From positions 1 to 15,938 of the forward strand of contig CAMLNG010000028.1 of assembly GCA_946481195.1 (NCBI GenBank): DNA of 15,938 nt, read 5' to 3'. The translations under genes were made by a program, and so were the position numbers. The notes under the pieces are model-generated. The model ran no database searches. It was not told the DNA's origin and worked only from the letters and a program-made list of their open reading frames with translations. Numbering within the stretch: the stretch's first letter is position 1; each line of letters begins with the position of its first letter. This stretch comes from an uncultured Chromatiaceae bacterium. Its GTDB lineage: Bacteria > Pseudomonadota > Gammaproteobacteria > Enterobacterales > Alteromonadaceae. Of the stretch, positions 12,743 to 15,938 are shown piece by piece.

Positions 12743-15622
12743 ATGTTCCGTCGTCCATTATTAACCCAGGCCATCAGACTGAGTCTGAGCGCAGCCGCCA
12801 CTTCTGCCGCATTGTTAAGCTCCGCGGCTATCGCACAGCAAACCAACGCCGCAGAACCTGTTGAACGCGTCCAGGTGACTGGTTCACGTATTATGCGTGA
12901 AGGCGCCATCGCACCGTCTCCGGTAACTTCTATTTCCGGTACTGAACTGATGGAAACCGGTGCACTGAACATCGGTGAAGTGTTAAACGAATTACCAGCG
13001 CTGGCCTCGACGTACTCAATGGCCAACTCAGGCAACTACATCGGTACCGCCGGCCTGAACCTGCTGGATTTACGTGGCATGGGCGCTGACCGCACCCTGG
13101 TGCTGGTCGATGGCAAACGCCATGTATCATCAAGCGCCGGTTCTGCTTCTGTCGATACCAACACTATTCCAACAGCCTGGATCGAATCTGTTGAAATCAT
13201 CACAGGTGGCGCTTCTGCAGTCTACGGTGCTGACGCTGTAACCGGCGTGGTGAACTTCAAATTGAAGAAAAACATCGAAGGCCTGGAAGTCAGTGCGACC
13301 GGCGGTAAAGCCAACGACAACCCGTATAACAACCACAAATTCAACTTCTCTTATGGTAGCGATTACGCCGGTGGTCGTGGTAACGCCGCATTTGCCGCTG
13401 AAGTGTCGGGCCAGCGCGTACTGAATGCGAAAGAGCGTTCTTTAACCCGCACGCCATACATGAACGTGCGTAATGCTGCCAGCAAAGACAAAAAAGACCC
13501 GCTGACCGGCGCCACTATCCATGACGGTATTCCGGATCGTATTACACTGCCAAATACCGGCTGGTACGACTCATCAGTCAACGGTAACTTCTACCTGGAA
13601 GAAGGTGATGCACTGAACTGGTACACCTTTAACCCGGATGGTTCAGTACGACTGCAAAACCTCGGCACCACCTATGGTGAATGGGGCCGCTGCAGTAACT
13701 GTGACTTGTTAGACCTGAAAGAATATCAGGACTTACAGCCAGAATTTAAGCGTTACAACTTCAACGCCAAAACCAACTTCGAACTGAACGACGACCACAT
13801 GTTAAGTGCAGAAGTGAAACATGTGGTGAGTAAAGGCGACAGCGCCGGTCAGCCATCTTTCTTTGAATATGACACCGCACTGGAAATCACCGCCGACAAC
13901 GCTTATATCCACCCGACGTTGGCTGCACTGATGGCGAAAAACGATCTGGATGCTGTGTATCTGCACCGGTTTAATAAAGACGCTGGTCGCCGCATGGAAA
14001 ACAATACCCGGATCACCAACCGCGCTGTAGTTGGCCTGGATGGCAATCTGAGCGACGACTGGAGCTATGAAAGCTACGCAGTGTACGGCGAGACCAAACT
14101 GGAACAGCAAAACTTCAATAACCTGATCCGGAAAAACTTCGCCCAGTCGATTGATGCAATCAAAGATGCCGACGGCAAAATCGTTTGTCGTGACGTTGCT
14201 GCCCGCGCCGCCGGCTGTGTACCAACCAGTGTGTTTGGTAATGGTGCAGTGAACCCGGCCGCCAGTGCCTGGTTTAACACCAACTCCATGTCAACCAGCA
14301 CTATCAAACAACAGGTTGTGAATGCCAGCGTTGCAAACAGTGCTTTATTTGAATTGCCGGCCGGTATGGTTGGTTTTGCTGCCGGTACTGAATACCGTCA
14401 TGAACAAAGTGACTCAGTGCCAGACGCATTTGCCGCTACAGGCGCTACTTTCCTAAATGCACTGCAGGAAGAGCACGGCAAGTTCAACGTGAAAGAAGCC
14501 TTTGCTGAAATCACTGCACCATTGGTTGCTGACGTATTCCTGATCCAGGACCTGACCTTTGATGCGGCTATCCGTGTCGCGGATTACAGCTCAATCGGCA
14601 ATGCCACCAGCTGGAAAACCGGTTTAGACTGGACCATCACTGATGAACTGCGCATGCGTTCTACCTATTCAGTTGCGCTGCGCGCACCGAATATCGGCGA
14701 ACTGTATGGCCCGCAAAACCAAACATTCTTCAGTGTTTATGACCCATGTGGCAAAGAGTACAACCAAAGCGCGCTGCGGGTTCAAAACTGTAAGTTACTG
14801 GGTATCCCAGTGAACTTTGACCCAACAGCCACAGCTTCAACTATTGAAGGTCTGTCTGGTGGTAACCCGAATCTGCAACCGGAAGAGTCAAAATCTTACA
14901 CAGTCGGTGCTGTGTATCAGCCAGAGCTGATTGAGAACCTGACGTTCACTGTTGACTACTGGTCCATTGATATCGACGACGCCATTTCATCAGTGGCTGC
15001 GCAGGATATCCTGAATAAGTGTGTCGATAACCCGAACGGTATCAACAACCAGTTCTGTGCTCTGATTAAACGGGATGCCACCAGCCGCGAGCTGAAGCTG
15101 ATCACTTCAATCACCCAGAACGTTGCCGCTCAAACTGCTGAAGGTGTCGACTTTGAAATTGGTTATGACTTTGACGCCATTGGCGGTCGTTTCAAGACCA
15201 AACTGATCGGTACTTATCTGGATTCACGCAAAACCTTCTCGTTCCAGGACAATCCTTCAGTCTATGAAGAGAATGCCGGTACTGAAGGCGAAGCGGTGTG
15301 GCAGGAAAACTTCACTGTTGCTTACGCACGTGATGCCTGGACTGCGACCTGGAAAACCCGTCACTTAAGCGCAGTCAGCCTGTACTCAGACCAGGACCTG
15401 GTCACCAACCCGGATCCGGTTGACATCATGGGCTACGGCAGCTACTTCATCACCGATATCAGCCTGGGTTACCAGTTTGAAAACGGCGTGAACTGGAGCG
15501 TCGGTATCGACAACCTGTTTGACCGTAACCTGCCAGGTGTCACCACCGGTACAGGCACTACTTCAGCCAGCTACGACAATATCGGCCAGTTCTTCTACAC
15601 CACAGTGTCTTACAAAATGTAA
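12743..15622 (+). CDS. TonB-dependent outer membrane receptor, large
   Basis: A 959-residue outer membrane transporter coupled to TonB; the ligand is unknown. The start is ATG 12743, which has AGAGG five bases upstream and begins a proper signal peptide (MFRRPLLTQ..., cleavage after A31, AIA-QQ). The open frame runs back to 12518, but that would bury the signal peptide behind 75 residues. The plug starts at VERVQVTGSRI (about 40-50) and includes LRGMGADRTLVLVDGKR and GGASAVYGADAVTGVVNF. The long barrel contains the family marker NPNLQPEES. Four close cysteine pairs (317/320, 482/492, 669/683, 760/772) probably stabilise surface loops. The chain ends in SYKM, so the last residue is methionine rather than the usual aromatic residue. 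It shares its family with the receptor at 169-2766 but is about 95 residues longer and not a recent duplicate. It is preceded by a LysR gene and a small gene and closed by its own terminator. Confidence 0.94.
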   Translation: MFRRPLLTQAIRLSLSAAATSAALLSSAAIAQQTNAAEPVERVQVTGSRIMREGAIAPSPVTSISGTELMETGALNIGEVLNELPALASTYSMANSGNYIGTAGLNLLDLRGMGADRTLVLVDGKRHVSSSAGSASVDTNTIPTAWIESVEIITGGASAVYGADAVTGVVNFKLKKNIEGLEVSATGGKANDNPYNNHKFNFSYGSDYAGGRGNAAFAAEVSGQRVLNAKERSLTRTPYMNVRNAASKDKKDPLTGATIHDGIPDRITLPNTGWYDSSVNGNFYLEEGDALNWYTFNPDGSVRLQNLGTTYGEWGRCSNCDLLDLKEYQDLQPEFKRYNFNAKTNFELNDDHMLSAEVKHVVSKGDSAGQPSFFEYDTALEITADNAYIHPTLAALMAKNDLDAVYLHRFNKDAGRRMENNTRITNRAVVGLDGNLSDDWSYESYAVYGETKLEQQNFNNLIRKNFAQSIDAIKDADGKIVCRDVAARAAGCVPTSVFGNGAVNPAASAWFNTNSMSTSTIKQQVVNASVANSALFELPAGMVGFAAGTEYRHEQSDSVPDAFAATGATFLNALQEEHGKFNVKEAFAEITAPLVADVFLIQDLTFDAAIRVADYSSIGNATSWKTGLDWTITDELRMRSTYSVALRAPNIGELYGPQNQTFFSVYDPCGKEYNQSALRVQNCKLLGIPVNFDPTATASTIEGLSGGNPNLQPEESKSYTVGAVYQPELIENLTFTVDYWSIDIDDAISSVAAQDILNKCVDNPNGINNQFCALIKRDATSRELKLITSITQNVAAQTAEGVDFEIGYDFDAIGGRFKTKLIGTYLDSRKTFSFQDNPSVYEENAGTEGEAVWQENFTVAYARDAWTATWKTRHLSAVSLYSDQDLVTNPDPVDIMGYGSYFITDISLGYQFENGVNWSVGIDNLFDRNLPGVTTGTGTTSASYDNIGQFFYTTVSYKM

Positions 15623-15643
15623 GTCCGGTTAAGAAGAACCATT

Positions 15644-15669
15644 AAGGCGGGGATCTCCCCGCCTTTTTT
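15644..15669 (+). terminator. Intrinsic terminator of the second receptor
   Basis: AAGGCGGGG (15644-15652) pairs with CCCCGCCTT (15657-15665) around the loop ATCT, followed by a run of six Ts (15664-15669). It lies 21 bases after the receptor stop codon. Confidence 0.93.
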
Positions 15670-15938
15670 GTTTTTGCCGATATTCCCACGCTGCTTATTC
15701 CACTTTGTTCTTAGAAAGTTAAATTCGCTGTAACGGGAAGTCTGAAAGTCTGGCCGCTGAGCATGCTAAAACTCCAGTTCATTTTAATTAATATCATTTA
15801 TTTTCATATAGATACCATTAAGCCTACTCTATTTTTCTACGGCAACTGCCCTCAAACACCCTTATAACCACATAATTAAGAATACCGCTAAACACCCAGA
15901 CATCCGGTTATAACCAAAACATCTGAATAAGCATCAAT
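15670..15938. other. Non-coding AT-rich end of the window
   Basis: No open frame with a plausible start or ribosome binding site is seen on either strand. The stretch holds short direct repeats: AAACACCC at 15854 and 15890, and TTATAACCA at 15862 and 15908. It also holds a 10-base palindrome, GGTTATAACC (15906-15915). It is probably the upstream region of a gene beyond the right edge. Confidence 0.5.

Noticed and set aside
15325..15332. CACGTG core inside the second receptor gene
   Set aside because: The flanking arms do not match parS; it is ordinary coding sequence.
1..15938. Defence system, prophage, insertion sequence or CRISPR array
   Set aside because: No tandem spaced repeats, transposase, integrase, nuclease, methylase or phage structural motifs were found on either strand.

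Overview
The window looks like a chromosomal segment from an aquatic gammaproteobacterium in the Alteromonadales/Rheinheimera-Alishewanella range. This is judged from its two large TonB-dependent receptors with the V-x-V-T-G-S-x-I plug start, a FdxA-type ferredoxin very close to Azotobacter FdI, and roughly balanced base composition. I cannot name the species. Most of the content is ordinary housekeeping and accessory metabolism. I see no CRISPR array, insertion sequence, integrase, toxin-antitoxin pair, tRNA or rRNA.

Layout, left to right. (1) 1-2766: a leader with a strong hairpin and a rightward TonB-dependent receptor, closed by a bidirectional terminator. (2) 2818-6213, leftward: a COG2509-type FAD-dependent dehydrogenase followed by a 571-residue membrane-anchored protein of unknown function, probably one transcript. 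(3) 6402-6725, rightward: fdxA, divergent from the FAD protein, with a promoter visible on each side. (4) 6739-8486, leftward: a two-gene ABC transporter, with a permease and an ATPase overlapping by four bases. (5) 8645-8848, leftward: a 67-residue two-helix membrane protein with its own terminator and palindromes in its upstream region. (6) 8941-10281, leftward: a DadA/PuuB-type FAD amine or amino-acid oxidase, divergent from (7) 10359-10958, a GNAT acetyltransferase with a C-terminal four-cysteine cluster. (8) 10959-11239: a gene-free interval between convergent genes. It holds a leftward terminator, a near-canonical parS (ParB) site and two LacI-family-type operators. (9) 11240-12202, leftward: a LysR-type regulator. 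(10) 12359-12505, rightward: a 48-codon gene with a very good ribosome binding site. (11) 12743-15622: a second TonB-dependent receptor with a long structured leader and a strong terminator. (12) 15670-15938: AT-rich non-coding sequence with short direct repeats.

Functionally, the two receptors would bring unidentified ligands across the outer membrane. The FAD dehydrogenase/ferredoxin pair and the FAD oxidase/GNAT pair are divergent neighbours that may share regulation, but no pathway can be assigned. The best leads for follow-up are the parS-like site, which implies a position in the origin-proximal chromosome domain, and the operators stranded between gene 3' ends. Next come the 48-residue gene, the structured leader of the second receptor, and an exact EF-hand-type calcium loop in the first receptor. 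I did not find a convincing wholly new multi-gene system.
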